Assembly: GCA_963966185.1 (NCBI GenBank)
Contig: CAWZYM010000398.1
Coordinates: forward strand, 656,501-720,500
Direction: 5' to 3'
Origin: Rhabditoides inermis
Lineage: Eukaryota > Nematoda > Chromadorea > Rhabditida > Rhabditidae
DNA length: 64,000 nt
The translations under genes and the position numbers were made by a program. A model generated the notes under the pieces. It was given only the letters and a program-made list of their open reading frames with translations. It was not told the DNA's origin and searched no databases. Below, piece after piece: positions 26,901 to 36,591 of this stretch (positions within the stretch are counted from its first letter, which is position 1; every line of letters begins with the position of its first letter).

Positions 26901-29670
26901 AACTGGCGTGTCCGCGAGATCGCTATCAGCTGTCTTGAAAAGCGGCGAGGCTAACACATACGGTATCCCATATTTTACAGGTCCCCACTGACTCGCTCGT
27001 TGGCCTTCGCGCGCTCAACGTCGTCAACTTCAAGTGCAACAAGATCGGCGACCTCACCGAAAACGTCTTCAAGAACCTCACCTCGCTTATCGATGTCAAC
27101 CTCTCGTGCAACCAGGTGAGAAATTACATTATTAATGAAAAAGAACGGTAACTAATAACTATTCTGCGACGTCTGAATACGCTGAGTTCATAGTCTATGT
27201 GTGCCTTCTAGATCTGCGCCATCGAGCCGAGCGTGTTTGACGCAGTGCGCGGAACCCTTCAGAACATGATTCTCGACAACAACTGCATGTCGGCGTTCCC
27301 CGGCAAGGCGCTGGCTGGCATGGAGAACCTCATCGCCCTCCACCTCCGCTACAACCAGGTACTTTTCGGACACGCGCATACCGTATTTTGAATGTAGCTG
27401 GCAACTCGAGCACGCGCAATTATCCGCGCTCGGGGTCACCGCGGCTCTCATTTTTCTAATTGCTGTGCCGCCGCCGCGTGTTTTGTATGCCGACAGATGA
27501 CAATACATGCGAACGCGACAGCAGCCGGGGGTGGGAGGTCAGATTCCTGCGGTGAGAGAAAGAACGGTGGACAGTCTACAGTCATAATTACGCAGTGCGG
27601 GATTACCGAGAAGCAAACGTGATTAATGGAACACGCTTTGCAGATTGACACTATCGCGGCTGGCTCGATGACGAACCTGACGGCGCTCTCTATGCTGTCG
27701 CTCACCGGCAACAACATTTCGAGCATCGACCGCGCCGCCGCCGTCAACACGCCTAACCTCAAGTACCTCTACCTCGGCGAGAACCAGATCTCCACCCTCC
27801 CCAAGGGCGCCATCGGACAGTTCGTGCAGGCGCAGGTGAGTGAACCATCATCACTATATCAATGAGGTCAATGATTGCAGGTTGTCGACCTCTCGTTCAA
27901 CAACCTCGCAGAGATCGCGTCGGACACGTTCTCCGACCTCGAGAACCTGCAGCACCTGAACCTCGAGTCGAACGCGGTCAAGGAGATCGCGCCGGGCGCG
28001 TTCGCCGGCACGCCGCTGCTGCTGCTCTGGCTGCCGAACAACTGCCTCTCGTCCGTGTCGCAGAACATGTTCCAGGGCGCGCCCTTCCTCCGCCAGGTCT
28101 CGCTCTCCAACAACAACATCAAGAGCATCCAGGTGCGTATGGGTGGGACAAATATGGGGCTCAGTGAGCGTGTCTATGGACTGTGATTTCAGCCAATGTC
28201 GTTCGCGCACCTCGCCAACCTGCACACGCTCGACCTCGCTTTTAACAAGATCCAGTCGCTGCCCTCTGGCGCCATCTCCGGATCCGACCACCTCACCGTC
28301 CGCCTCCAGGGTAAGTGGCTCCCTACTCTCAGTCGAGTATCGCAACTTATTCCTTTGCAGAGAACCCGATGGTGTGCGCCGAGGACGGTTTCCACGTGCT
28401 GAACGGCAACGAGGCGATCAACCTCACCACCGAGGCGAACAACATCTGCAAGGGCGACTGGAAGGCGCAGACGGCCGACCTGTGTCCCAAGGCCGCACCC
28501 CGACCCATCCCTCCTCCCTGCTGCAACAAACCCGAGGTGGCTACTACCACCACTACTACCGCCGCGCCCACGACCGAGTCCGAGGAGGAGGAGAGTGTGG
28601 AGGTGACCACGCAGAAGATGATGGACGACGAGAAGACCACCGTCAAGATGACCACCACCACTGAGGAAGAGGAAGAGGAGGAGGAGACGAGCCAGGAGGA
28701 GGACGACGACGAGGAGGAGGCTGAGGAGAAGACCGAGGAGAAGAAGAGCGAGGAGGAGGAGGCGACCACCACCACCACCACTAAGAAGCCTACCCACAAG
28801 GTGAACATGGAGAGGTTCCTGCGTCTGCAGCAGAAGCCCAAGGGCCACGGACTCTCGCCCTTCGCCCGCCACATGAACAAGCTTTCGGTGAGTACATCTC
28901 TCTTTCTCTCTCACCCTCTTTCGTCCTCTCAACCTCTTTTGTTTCCAGACCACCACCGCCGCCGCCGCTACCACCACCGCTGAGGATGAGGAAGAGGAGG
29001 AGGGATCCGAGGAGGAGGAAGAGGAGGAGGAGGAGGAGACCACTGCCGCGCCCACCACCACCACCACCCAGGCGGCCAAGTCGTCGGAGAAGGCGCCGCG
29101 CCGCATCCCCGCCCGCATCTCGCAGCGCAAGCAGATGATGAACAGCCAGCTGCCGGTGTGGATGCGCCGCAGCAAGGAGAGGAGCGAGTCCAAGGAAGCG
29201 AGCAAGGAAATGAGCAAGGTACTTTACTTGTCCACTGTTTACTGTGTATTATCATGAGACATTACGAGTTAGGTTTTGTGCCCTGTTTCACATCCCCCCA
29301 TTTCAGGAGAAGAACGCGCAGCCCGAGGAGGAGTTCAACAAGGACGACGCGGTCGAGACGGTCGCCGTCGACCAGCCCGCCCACTAATAGTGGACACACT
29401 TAATAACTTCCCCCCTTCCCCTTAATAATCGCCTGCCAGGGTCGTGTCTCTTCCCATTCCACACATGCGCGCGCATTTCACACTACGTGTCCCCCGTCTC
29501 CGCTACTACTACGTATCTCATCTCGCCTTAGCCCCAGTATATTCATTGTGTGTGTGAGTGTGCTGAAACTGTCATAGTTACTCTTTTGCTGTTTTGAGAG
29601 AATGCGTGTGTGTGTTTTGATGATGAGCATAAACGTGATACAATTGGCGCGCTGATTGGGGGAGAGAAAG

Positions 29671-29733
<63 letters not shown>

Positions 29734-30625
29734 GAGGAGGAGGAGGAGGAGGAGGAGGAGGAGGAGGCGAGACTCACCAGAGATGCCGTCCATGGGCAGT
29801 TCGTTGATGGCGTAGCACGCATCATACGGCGAGGCGATCGGGCCGCGCGTGAGAATCAGGTGCGCACGCACCTTGAACAGTGAGATTGAGAGAATCTCTC
29901 TTTCCCCTCTCTCTCTCTCTCTCTCTCTATTTCTCTCTCTCTCTCTATCTCTCTATCTCTCTATCTCTCTATCTCTCTATCTCTCTCTATCTATCTCTAC
30001 CTCTATCTCTATCTCTATCTCTCTCACCTGTCTCAACGCGGCCACAACAGCGACGACGGGCGCAGAGGTGGAAGCAGCGGCGGCGTCGCGCGTGAAGTGC
30101 TTGTGGTCGGCGGCGAGCAGATCGGCAAAGTCCGAGAGGGAGGCGGAGAGGCGCGTGAGCTGCAGCAGCTGGAAGTGGTCCACAGCCACGCGAACCACAC
30201 CCACTGGCTCCACGTACGCGTTGATCTGCAAGCGTTTGATATGCATAATTAGTCTTATATGATCGTGTGGCATATCGTAATGATTGTCTTATATCGTATG
30301 ACTTCAATTGTTCATGTGTCGGCTTTCGTTCCTCAAATATGACAATTGACATTACACAACAATGAGATGTGAGTGCCTATGAAGCGTTGGACTATTTTAA
30401 CTTTGTACGCCTACCTGATTGGGTCGGACGGTGAATGTGCCGCCGAGTGAGACGTCGCAGACGAGCGGCAGCGGCCGCGTCCTCTCGCCGTGGTCAGTGT
30501 CCACCCACGCGGGAGACGTGCTCAGCCACCACTGGTCACCATCTGCGAGGATATGGACATGGAGAGATGGAGAGAGGGAGAGACAGAGAGACAGAGAGGC
30601 AGAGAGGCAGATAGACAGAGAGAGG

Positions 30626-30685
<60 letters not shown>

Positions 30686-33600
30686 CACCGCCCATGCCGA
30701 CCACTCCCTCCCTCGTGTTCATCGACACTGCGTCGCCGCGCAGCAGCGGCTTGCCCTCTGGCATCGCCACGTCTACCAGGTAGTCGAGAGTGTGTGTCTG
30801 AAAGACAATTTTCATTCACATGAGTTCGGTGAAAGAGTGTCTGTGTCCGTCTCACGTTGAGCATGTGATATGGCTGGGCGTCGTGCAGCGGGCAGTTGGA
30901 GAGCGCGAGCGTGGACATGGAGACTAGCAGGCGGTGCGGCAGGCGCGGATCGAGCGACGGATCGGCGAACGGGATGATCACCTGAACGCGTTCACTATCT
31001 CCGTATCCTTCTTCCCCCACCTTGGGCAGCAGCAGCTCGAGCTTGCAGTCGGTGTGCGGCAGCGGCTCGGCGGTTTGCAGCTGAACGTCCGCGTCTTGCT
31101 GCAATGGTCCCGGTGATAGAGCATAAAGGCGTGAGTCAGACTCTTACATATCAGAATCCGAAGTAATTAGAAGAAGTTGCCAGGCAATCGCAAGTAATTC
31201 GAAGTAAGATATATCGCAAGGCACTATGAGAGTAGTATGCTAATTCGAAGTCGTTTGCAGAGACTGACCGCTACTTCCCACTCACCAGGGCGTTGCTGAG
31301 GTTGTGCACGACGTAGAGACACCAGCGCAGTGTGCGCTTGTCGAACGTGAGGTTGAACGGACCGAGCTGCACGTGAGTCGCGGGCGGAGGCACTAAAGGG
31401 GTAAGGTGCGGAGGCGAAAGGGGAAGACGTCCCCATACCCCACATCAGACTTTTCGACATGCACACGCGCGTGTTTTTAAAATAAACACTCAAAAGCATT
31501 TCCCAAGCGGGTTAAGTAGACAAAGGAGTTAGGAAAGGGAACTCTAAAACACTTTCTTACCCGGCAGCGCGGCGTCGGCTGTAGCAAACGAAACGATTAG
31601 TGAGGGAAATGAGGATCGCAAAGAATGCAGAAGTAAATGTAACAACAGTATACGTACCTGGCACCTTGTCGGTCATTGGGTGGAAGAAGTTGGCGAACTC
31701 TGCGTGGAGTACGAACTGATCGGTTGGCAGGGCGCCGGAGGAGCGGTCGGACACGAACAGATTTGACAGCGAGTCCCGCTTCGACGACATGTCCGACACG
31801 CATTGCACCACTGAAGAGTGGAACGTGAAATTCCCCAGACAACCAGAGTCAATCCCAGTAAACAATACATCCAAAAGTGTGATTCCCAACAACTATCGAA
31901 GCGACAATTACTGTGTGGTCTTGGTATACGGTACATCCACCACAGTAGAATTCCCAACGACTATCGAAGAGACAATTACTCTCTGGGAAGTACTCCAACT
32001 AACCAATGTCGTAGACGCGCAGTACGACGTTCATGGAGGAGAGTTGCGGCCAGATGTGGTGGAGTCGCTTGCGCGCCGCGTCGTCTGAAACGGCGAGCAT
32101 ATCATACAGGTATTGCGAAATCACCGAGAAATCTAACAGAGAGCGCTATATCAAGAAAATGAGGAACAGAGCACTCACCGAGACCCTCGCTGAGCTTGCC
32201 GAGGTGCTTCTTCAGGTTCTGCTCCAGCCATGTGGTGACGTTATTCGGAGAGGAGTAGCGGACCCAGTTGGACCTGAAATAATGATATAGATCGACACCT
32301 AGTGTACTAGTGTACGAATCAAAAATAAAGGTATGGTTCCGCGTACGGTAACAGAAGACATTCCCTACCTGTCCGATGTGGCGAGGGTCTTGGGATAGAA
32401 GTCTATGAGGAGGAGGCTTAGGGTGACTTGCATTGCACCCGAATCAATGTCCCAATTCGGTGGGTACTCTGCAAACACAAAGATTCAACATTCACTTAGT
32501 ACCGCATTTTTTGTGATCTTGAAAGTGCACGTAGAGTACTTCCAACAAGCAAACGTACTATTACATCAACTCCACCATTTCGTATATGCAATACACACAA
32601 CCTCTATTTCCGTCAAATCTGCCATTTTCATCTCGCTATATTGACACGGACAGGCGCTCCTTTGCTGTTTCCGGACGGCCCTCCAAAAAAAAATACACAC
32701 ACACGGCAATACGCGCGGGTGAAAAAGAGTGATGTCGAGAAATGAGAGTGACAGAGACGTGTGCGTACGCGCGCGCATACCAATTCGTGGCAATGCAATG
32801 AATAAATGAGTGACGCGCGAAAGCATATGGCAGCAAAACAGGGAAAAAGACAAATTAACTAAAACACGCACTGTCGCAGGCGGTGGCGTCGTCGCAGAGG
32901 TGCAGGTCGATCTTCTTGACGTGGAGGTGATGCGAGGTCTGCTGGAAGTCGAAGGCGCGGAACGCGTTCGACGACGCCGAGTTGGACTCGGGCACCAGCT
33001 GCGCCGGACGCGGCAGCACCGGCGGCTCCTGCAACACAATTTACAGGCGTAAAATGTTGAATACTGACAGTATGCTTTTCGAAATAGTCTCACCGTCGGT
33101 CCGTCCTTCTGCGCCGCCTTGACGAGCTTCATGATGTGCGAGTAGAAGGCGATCGCCGATCTGGAGGCAACACACGAATGCTGATTAGATCGACGACATC
33201 GTCTCACCTCAGCTGCGGCAGCGTGGCGACCCAGAGGATGTCCTCGAGGATCATCATGATGCGCGCGTGGATCACGGCTCCGTCTGGAGAGAGGTGGAAT
33301 GGAGAGAGAGAGGGAGAGAGAGAGAAATGCACTCGCGTACCGTTCGAGTTCTTCTTGAGCGCTATCCGGATTTTTCCGTTGGAGGTGATAAGTCGGAGGG
33401 GCGCGTTGATGTTGTTGCGCTGGTTGTGCTCGTTTTTCGCCGACGCCTCGATGCGCAACAGCTGCCACGAGACCTGAAGAAGACATGGGTTACTGTCTGA
33501 TTCACACCAATCCGCGTTCTCTCCCGTCCATCAATCATTTGTCCCAAATCGCCCTGACTATACAACGTATGACTGCGTTCTCGATGAGCTACTCCCCGCC

Positions 33601-34698
33601 TTGCTCAAGGCAAGGCTACTGGGGGATCTCCTGATTCTGCGGAATCATTCTATTCTAGTGTTCGTACTACTGATTCACCTCACCCCCCATTCTTTCATGC
33701 ATCCGATTCTCAACTCTAGTGTCCGCACCTGCTTGTACATGAGCGTCCGGGAGGTGGTGGGGCAGGAGATGCGGGTGGAGCGCAGGTCGGCCGCGTGCTG
33801 CCAGCCAGGAGTGCGCGACTCGACCGAGAGACGCGAGAGCTGCAGGTGGATTGAACTGATTTACTGCCGATATCGAATCGAGAATACAACAACGGAAATG
33901 AAACACAAGGGGTTCGGTTTGCGTGAAGTATCTATCGGTGGTTGGAGGTGGATGAATCGACAGATATTCGAACTAATAAGCAGACGAGCTCTCAGATCCG
34001 CCCGAATACTATATCATAGCACGTATATCCGCCCAAACACTATTACAGTATCATAGCAAGTAATGCATGAAGGGACTGTTTGCACTCACCATGAACGATC
34101 CGCCAAAGGCGCCCGAGTCGAAGTTGATCTCGAGGGTGTTGACGTAAATCGACATGCCTTCCACGACCTTCAACGCACGGGTTATACATCTCCCAGCCTC
34201 AAAGAGACTCACCTTATTCGCGAATCCATACGACGACGAGTCGGCGAGACCACTGAACAAAACTCGTTGTCACTCTTTTATCCCTGATGACATCAGGAAT
34301 TAATGCGAAATTTATACATAAAGAGCGGCGCGCCTTTTTCACACCCCTCTCGCGCCGTTTGCTTCTTTTCTACTCCCCCTGAGGCGGCGGCACAAATTGC
34401 ACACTTCACTTTTTGCGTCTCGCAGGAATCGGCTACAATTATCAGCGTATCAGTCGACGAAATAGAGAGAGGAGACAGAGACAGCGAGATACGAATAGAA
34501 GCAGAGAAATAGCTATGCGAAGATAACGCAGCGTGGAAGGTCACTCTGCGCGCAAGCAACACATAATAGTAGTGATGCAAGTATGGCAAAAACTGCAAAA
34601 ACCAACGCACCTCAGCGGGTTCTTGCCCTTAGACGGCGGAGCGTCGGCTGTCAGAATCACCTCCACTTGGATCTCGTCGATGAACTAAAGAGAGAGTC

Positions 34699-34742
<44 letters not shown>

Positions 34743-35538
34743 CACAATCTGCACGGGGTTGCTCTTGAGCTTTGTCCATGGCACGTTGACGGCGACTCCG
34801 GTGCAGTAGGCGCGTCGGATGCGCAGCCACGACGGCAGCTCCAGCACATCCGAGAGCACCTGTAATGATTAGATGACGTCATGATGATGCACACGTTCTC
34901 TTCCTGCGTGTTTCTGCGACTGGCAACACAATGCGCGCGCGATCAGCTGACCGGTCAGCTGATCGCAATCTCGCCTCGCCTCGCCTCGCACGACATTAAT
35001 ACAACACACAACGGCATAGTGGAAGCGAAAGCGAGTGCAAGCGAATGTATTCGAAAACAGCCTATTCTGCTGAACAGAGGACAGTGCGAAATGCCTATAA
35101 ACAGGACAGAGGCAAAGAATAGCATGGATATTTCAATGGAAACTTGTAAACAAACACTCACCTCTTCGTGGAGCTCTATGAAGTTGAGCTTGCTCTTTCC
35201 CTTGAGCACATCGAGACTAATTTGGTCGGGTGTGAGATTGCGAGCGAATCTGCAACACAGGTAGGTAGGTAAACAACAATAACAACACTCGTAATGTTGT
35301 AATCCGCAGCGAGTGTTGACAATGAAAGCATTACGTGAAAGCTATTATATTGAACTATTCGTTTTATCCTCGAATTCGTCTGCATGTTCAAATAGAGGGC
35401 GAATGAAGCATAAAACTGTCGTAAAAGCGCGAGCGGAAACGGTTTGCACCAGCGGCGCACAATGCAACACTACAAAAAAGTGGGACTGACTCACTTGGAG
35501 AGGTGTTTGACGATCTGATTCTTGATGATACTCGTCAT
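8922..35538 (-). CDS. Chorein-N bridge-like lipid transfer protein, BLTP3/UHRF1BP1 family (about 1044 aa)
   Basis: Thirty-two phase-compatible exons. The 5' part is 35538-35495, 35249-35162, 34859-34746, 34684-34611, 34252-34213, 34167-34090, 33839-33729, 33473-33341, 33283-33208, 33160-33094, 33028-32872, 32468-32369, 32273-32179, 32084-32004, 31810-31658, 31578-31561, 31392-31286, 31098-31021, 30981-30856, 30797-30689, 30542-30415, 30225-30028, 29871-29778. The 3' part is 11254-11187, 11106-11031, 10964-10857, 10541-10459, 10287-10118, 9922-9820, 9715-9665, 9621-9544, 9050-8922. The N terminus (MTSIIKNQIVKHLSKFARNL) and LPSWLRIRRAYC...VNVPWTKLK are the chorein-N signature of UHRF1BP1 proteins; GPFNLTFDKRTLRWCLYVVHN fits further along. 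Family members form a groove that moves phospholipids at membrane contacts. The 18.5-kb intron 23 joins phase 1 to phase 1 and contains four plus-strand genes. If that join is wrong, there are two genes. The protein is shorter than the roughly 1,400-aa human members. Confidence 0.8.
9748..9814. repeat. (GA)n tract in a BLTP3 intron
   Basis: On the coding strand this is GTACGTCTCTCT..., a CT tract starting right at the donor of the exon ending at 9820. Leu-Ser repeat ORFs here are artefacts of the repeat. Confidence 0.9.
10690..10835 (-). repeat. tRNA-like sequence (pseudogene or SINE head) in a BLTP3 intron
   Basis: On the minus strand TTAGCACAGCG (A-box-like) is followed about 60 bases later by GGGTTCGATTCAC, an excellent B box. 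The arms do not fold into a convincing acceptor stem, so I treat it as a tRNA-derived repeat rather than a working gene. Confidence 0.45.
10981..11028. repeat. Tandem 24-bp repeat at a BLTP3 splice donor
   Basis: Two copies of GTGGGTGGCTTCGTGGGTGGTCTS lie in the short intron between exons 25 and 26. The second copy runs into the donor of the exon ending at 11031. The core matches the dispersed GACCACCCACGA motif in reverse complement. Confidence 0.8.
11255..12312. other. Left end of the large BLTP3 intron and promoter region of LRR gene A
   Basis: There are no coding exons I can support. The CG-rich and GAGA-containing block from 11340 to 12240 lies directly upstream of LRR gene A and probably holds its promoter. 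A minus-strand ATG ORF at 12203-11877 ends early and does not join any exon. Confidence 0.5.
12313..15444 (+). CDS. LRR gene A: type I membrane leucine-rich-repeat protein (595 aa)
   Basis: Fifteen phase-consistent exons: 12313-12384, 12441-12587, 12705-12851, 12932-13096, 13139-13238, 13305-13396, 13447-13615, 13668-13797, 13842-13905, 13944-14097, 14142-14241, 14676-14799, 14842-14932, 15128-15266, 15351-15444. The order is a signal peptide (MMRLVVLLLLIYAAAAA), an N-terminal Cys cap (CTCSS...C), about a dozen LRRs with LxxLxLxxN cores, a C-terminal Cys cap starting NPWRCDDELAWI, a Pro/Thr stalk, a membrane helix near residues 511-540, and a tail of about 55 residues. It belongs to the extracellular LRR-only group of nematodes, which shape apical extracellular matrix and epithelial tubes. 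ATG 12313 is preceded by TCTTCAG, a likely trans-splice site. It may correspond to sym-5 or another let-4 relative; orthology is not settled. Confidence 0.88.
13251..13284. repeat. (CT)n tract in an LRR gene A intron
   Basis: A pure CT run fills most of the short intron following the exon that ends at 13238. Confidence 0.9.
14440..14481. repeat. (CT)n tract in LRR gene A intron 11
   Basis: A CT run lies in the 434-bp intron that splits the C-terminal Cys cap. Confidence 0.9.
15445..16492. other. 3' UTR of LRR gene A and upstream region of LRR gene B
   Basis: AATAAA near 15948 is a plausible polyadenylation signal for gene A. A CT tract lies at 16165-16194. No further exon is supported; CCCGCAG near 16460 may be the trans-splice acceptor for gene B. 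Confidence 0.5.
16493..20351 (+). CDS. LRR gene B: type I membrane leucine-rich-repeat protein with a long non-LRR stalk (912 aa)
   Basis: Fifteen exons: 16493-16660, 16714-16842, 17248-17664, 17711-17854, 17931-18050, 18097-18190, 18257-18405, 18451-18692, 18737-19154, 19206-19364, 19412-19516, 19574-19729, 19781-19984, 20028-20123, 20214-20351. A signal peptide (MQLLPLLLLSLAALSLA) is followed by a Cys cap, LRRs to about residue 405, and a C-terminal Cys cap to about residue 488. Next come some 370 residues with no LRRs, rich in Gly, Ala, Met, Leu and Pro, then a membrane helix near 858-885 and a short tail. The stalk is unlike the other three LRR genes and I do not recognise it. ATG 16511 is an alternative start that still gives a signal peptide. 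AATAAA near 20641 fits polyadenylation. A matrix or epithelial role is inferred from the family. Confidence 0.88.
20352..21330. other. 3' UTR of LRR gene B and upstream region of LRR gene C
   Basis: Polyadenylation of gene B probably occurs near 20660. The rest is upstream sequence for gene C with no supported exon. GGTTGCAG directly before ATG 21331 is either a trans-splice site or the end of a 5' UTR intron. Confidence 0.5.
21331..25544 (+). CDS. LRR gene C: LET-4-like type I membrane leucine-rich-repeat protein (789 aa)
   Basis: Sixteen exons: 21331-21474, 21703-21885, 21932-22072, 22460-22586, 22629-22798, 22951-23123, 23170-23305, 23580-23687, 23771-23864, 23948-24168, 24327-24461, 24508-24594, 24640-24882, 24926-25149, 25309-25413, 25466-25544. 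The order is a signal peptide (MRWLLAVAALLPCLLA), an N-terminal Cys cap, about 14 LRRs, a short Cys cap (ENPLTC...C), a Pro/Thr/Ser stalk of roughly 230 residues, a membrane helix near 699-722, and a tail ending NYQSYYK. Length and plan match what I recall of C. elegans LET-4 (about 770 aa), which keeps the excretory duct and epidermis intact by organising apical matrix. Position next to a secreted SYM-1-like gene supports this, but a tree is needed to fix orthology. Confidence 0.85.
23311..23355. repeat. (CT)n tract beginning at an LRR gene C donor
   Basis: The intron after the exon ending at 23305 reads GTGAG followed by CT repeats, so the tract is anchored on the 5' splice site. Confidence 0.9.
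23898..23930. repeat. (GA)n tract in an LRR gene C intron
   Basis: The intron after 23864 begins GTGAGAGAGG and continues as a GA-rich run almost to its acceptor. Confidence 0.9.
25207..25240. repeat. 12-bp tandem repeat in an LRR gene C intron
   Basis: Three copies of CAGAAAGATCCC lie in the intron between exons 14 and 15. Confidence 0.85.
25545..26191. other. 3' UTR of LRR gene C and upstream region of LRR gene D
   Basis: Gene C probably ends near AATAAG at about 25660. I see no exon in the remainder, which is GC-rich just before gene D. Confidence 0.5.
26192..29387 (+). CDS. LRR gene D: SYM-1-like secreted leucine-rich-repeat protein with acidic Thr-rich tail (692 aa)
   Basis: Twelve exons: 26192-26263, 26310-26450, 26506-26571, 26616-26693, 26981-27115, 27212-27358, 27644-27835, 27881-28132, 28193-28310, 28361-28887, 28949-29218, 29307-29387. 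It has a signal peptide (MRWIALLSLATAAAA), a Cys cap (CSCYDY...C), about 13 LRRs and a C-terminal Cys cap (ENPMVC...C). The tail of about 240 residues is dominated by Glu runs and Thr runs, then a basic stretch and AVDQPAH at the end. No membrane helix or GPI signal is visible, so it is probably secreted. Domain plan, length and position beside BLTP3 and tap-1 fit C. elegans sym-1 (about 680 aa), which supports embryonic muscle attachment and apical matrix. Whether the acidic tail is conserved is unknown. Confidence 0.85.
29388..29777. other. 3' UTR of LRR gene D and right end of the large BLTP3 intron
   Basis: The sense strand of gene D ends here. From 29656 to 29767 there is a GA then GAG repeat that touches the donor of the minus-strand BLTP3 exon ending at 29778. 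No other exon is seen. Confidence 0.6.
29656..29767. repeat. (GA)n(GAG)n tract at the donor of the large BLTP3 intron
   Basis: On the BLTP3 strand the intron opens GTGAGTCTCGCC then CTC and CT repeats for about 110 bases. This is one of the longest low-complexity tracts in the window. Confidence 0.9.
29898..30025. repeat. CT/CTAT-rich repeat in a BLTP3 intron
   Basis: CT runs interrupted by TAT fill the intron between the exons ending at 30028 and starting at 29871. Confidence 0.9.
30555..30684. repeat. (GA)n repeat in a BLTP3 intron
   Basis: GA and CAGA repeats occupy nearly the whole intron between 30542 and 30689; on the coding strand it opens GTGAGTCTCTCT. Confidence 0.9.
31866..31981. 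repeat. Tandem duplication of about 66 bp in a BLTP3 intron
   Basis: Two copies share ACATCCA...ATTCCCAAC-ACTATCGAAG-GACAATTACT, starting near 31866 and 31932, with small differences. They lie in the intron between exons 14 and 15. Confidence 0.75.
34701..34740. repeat. (GA)n tract in a BLTP3 intron
   Basis: On the coding strand the intron after the exon ending at 34746 opens GTGAGTCTCTCT and is nearly all CT. Confidence 0.9.
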
Positions 35539-36086
35539 TCTCGCCGCATCGGAAGCTGCGCACCTGTAACGGTGTAGTGAGCGAGTGGTGAGTAGTGAGA
35601 GTGAGAGAGGCGTGCGGAAAAGGCGATTGTGTGTGTTGCCAATACTGATGGCAGCACGCGGCTGCGACACGCGACGCACATTAGCGTTTGGGCGCGCTAA
35701 TGTCATTTCGAGTCACTCTAGAACAGCTGACTGCAGCAAATCCGCATTATTCAACGTGTTGTATTTATTGTAATGAATGTTTTCTTTCAATTAAGTAAGT
35801 GCACCGATAAAATGCATGCGTTGTTTGGTTTCCATGTGCGGTGGCGGTGCATTATGCTAATTATCGTTCGATGACTAGTTCTGTTGTGTGACCATGTGTC
35901 TGCGGGGCAGATCAGCCTCTGCATTATTGATCGGGTCACCAAGATCAAACGGCAACATATGTCTTATTTGCATACTATGCTGTGAATCTTCAAACGCGAA
36001 TACCCGTCTTATCAAAATCACAGAATCATTCATTACTTGCGACCGTCATAAGTGTCTTAAGTAAAAGTTTTCAGGTAATATAAATC
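35539..36086. other. Divergent promoter region between BLTP3 and tap-1
   Basis: BLTP3 (minus) and tap-1 (plus) start 549 bp apart. An AG acceptor lies about 27 bases upstream of the BLTP3 ATG, and TTTTCAG about 12 bases upstream of the tap-1 ATG. Both could be trans-splice sites. Confidence 0.6.
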
Positions 36087-36553
36087 ATGATAGAGGTGTG
36101 GACGGATGCATTGGATCAGTGCAAGGATGCGGAGGTAAGAGATTAATAAGAACAGTTGAGAAGAAAAGTGTGTAGGTGGCGGAATCGCATGGCGGCTCGT
36201 ACCAGCGCAACGGGCGCTTCCAGCAGGACAAGACATACAACTCCACTACCGCTGTGACGTGAGTGACCAGAATCCACATAATGATTGAACCATAAGCTTT
36301 ACCAACATTTGGACAGAGTGACAAGACCGCATTCAAGACCGCGCAAGTCAGTCGATATTTCAGAACGGATCAGTGATAAGAAAGGGAAATGGGGAGTAGC
36401 AAATATGCAAATGCGCTTATGCATAGGTGGGCAGCGCGGCGAGATCGGGCACCGACGGGATCGATTCGCGTGTGCGCGTCGAGAGAGAGAGAGAAAGAGA
36501 GGAAGAGAGATTCCGGAGAACAGGTTCGGCACGCACAAGCGGCGATCTGGCAG

Positions 36554-36591
<38 letters not shown>

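Noticed and set aside
28189..29217. 342-codon minus-strand ORF rich in Ser, Leu and Val
   Set aside because: It is the antisense of LRR gene D exons; the GAG/ACC repeats give Ser/Val/Leu runs in the opposite frame.
31866..31981. Possible CRISPR-like direct repeats
   Set aside because: Only two diverged copies, no spacer regularity, and the genome is eukaryotic; a simple intronic duplication explains it.
32566..33486. 306-codon minus-strand ORF
   Set aside because: It reads through several BLTP3 exons and introns in the wrong frame; the family signatures are in another frame with proper splice sites.
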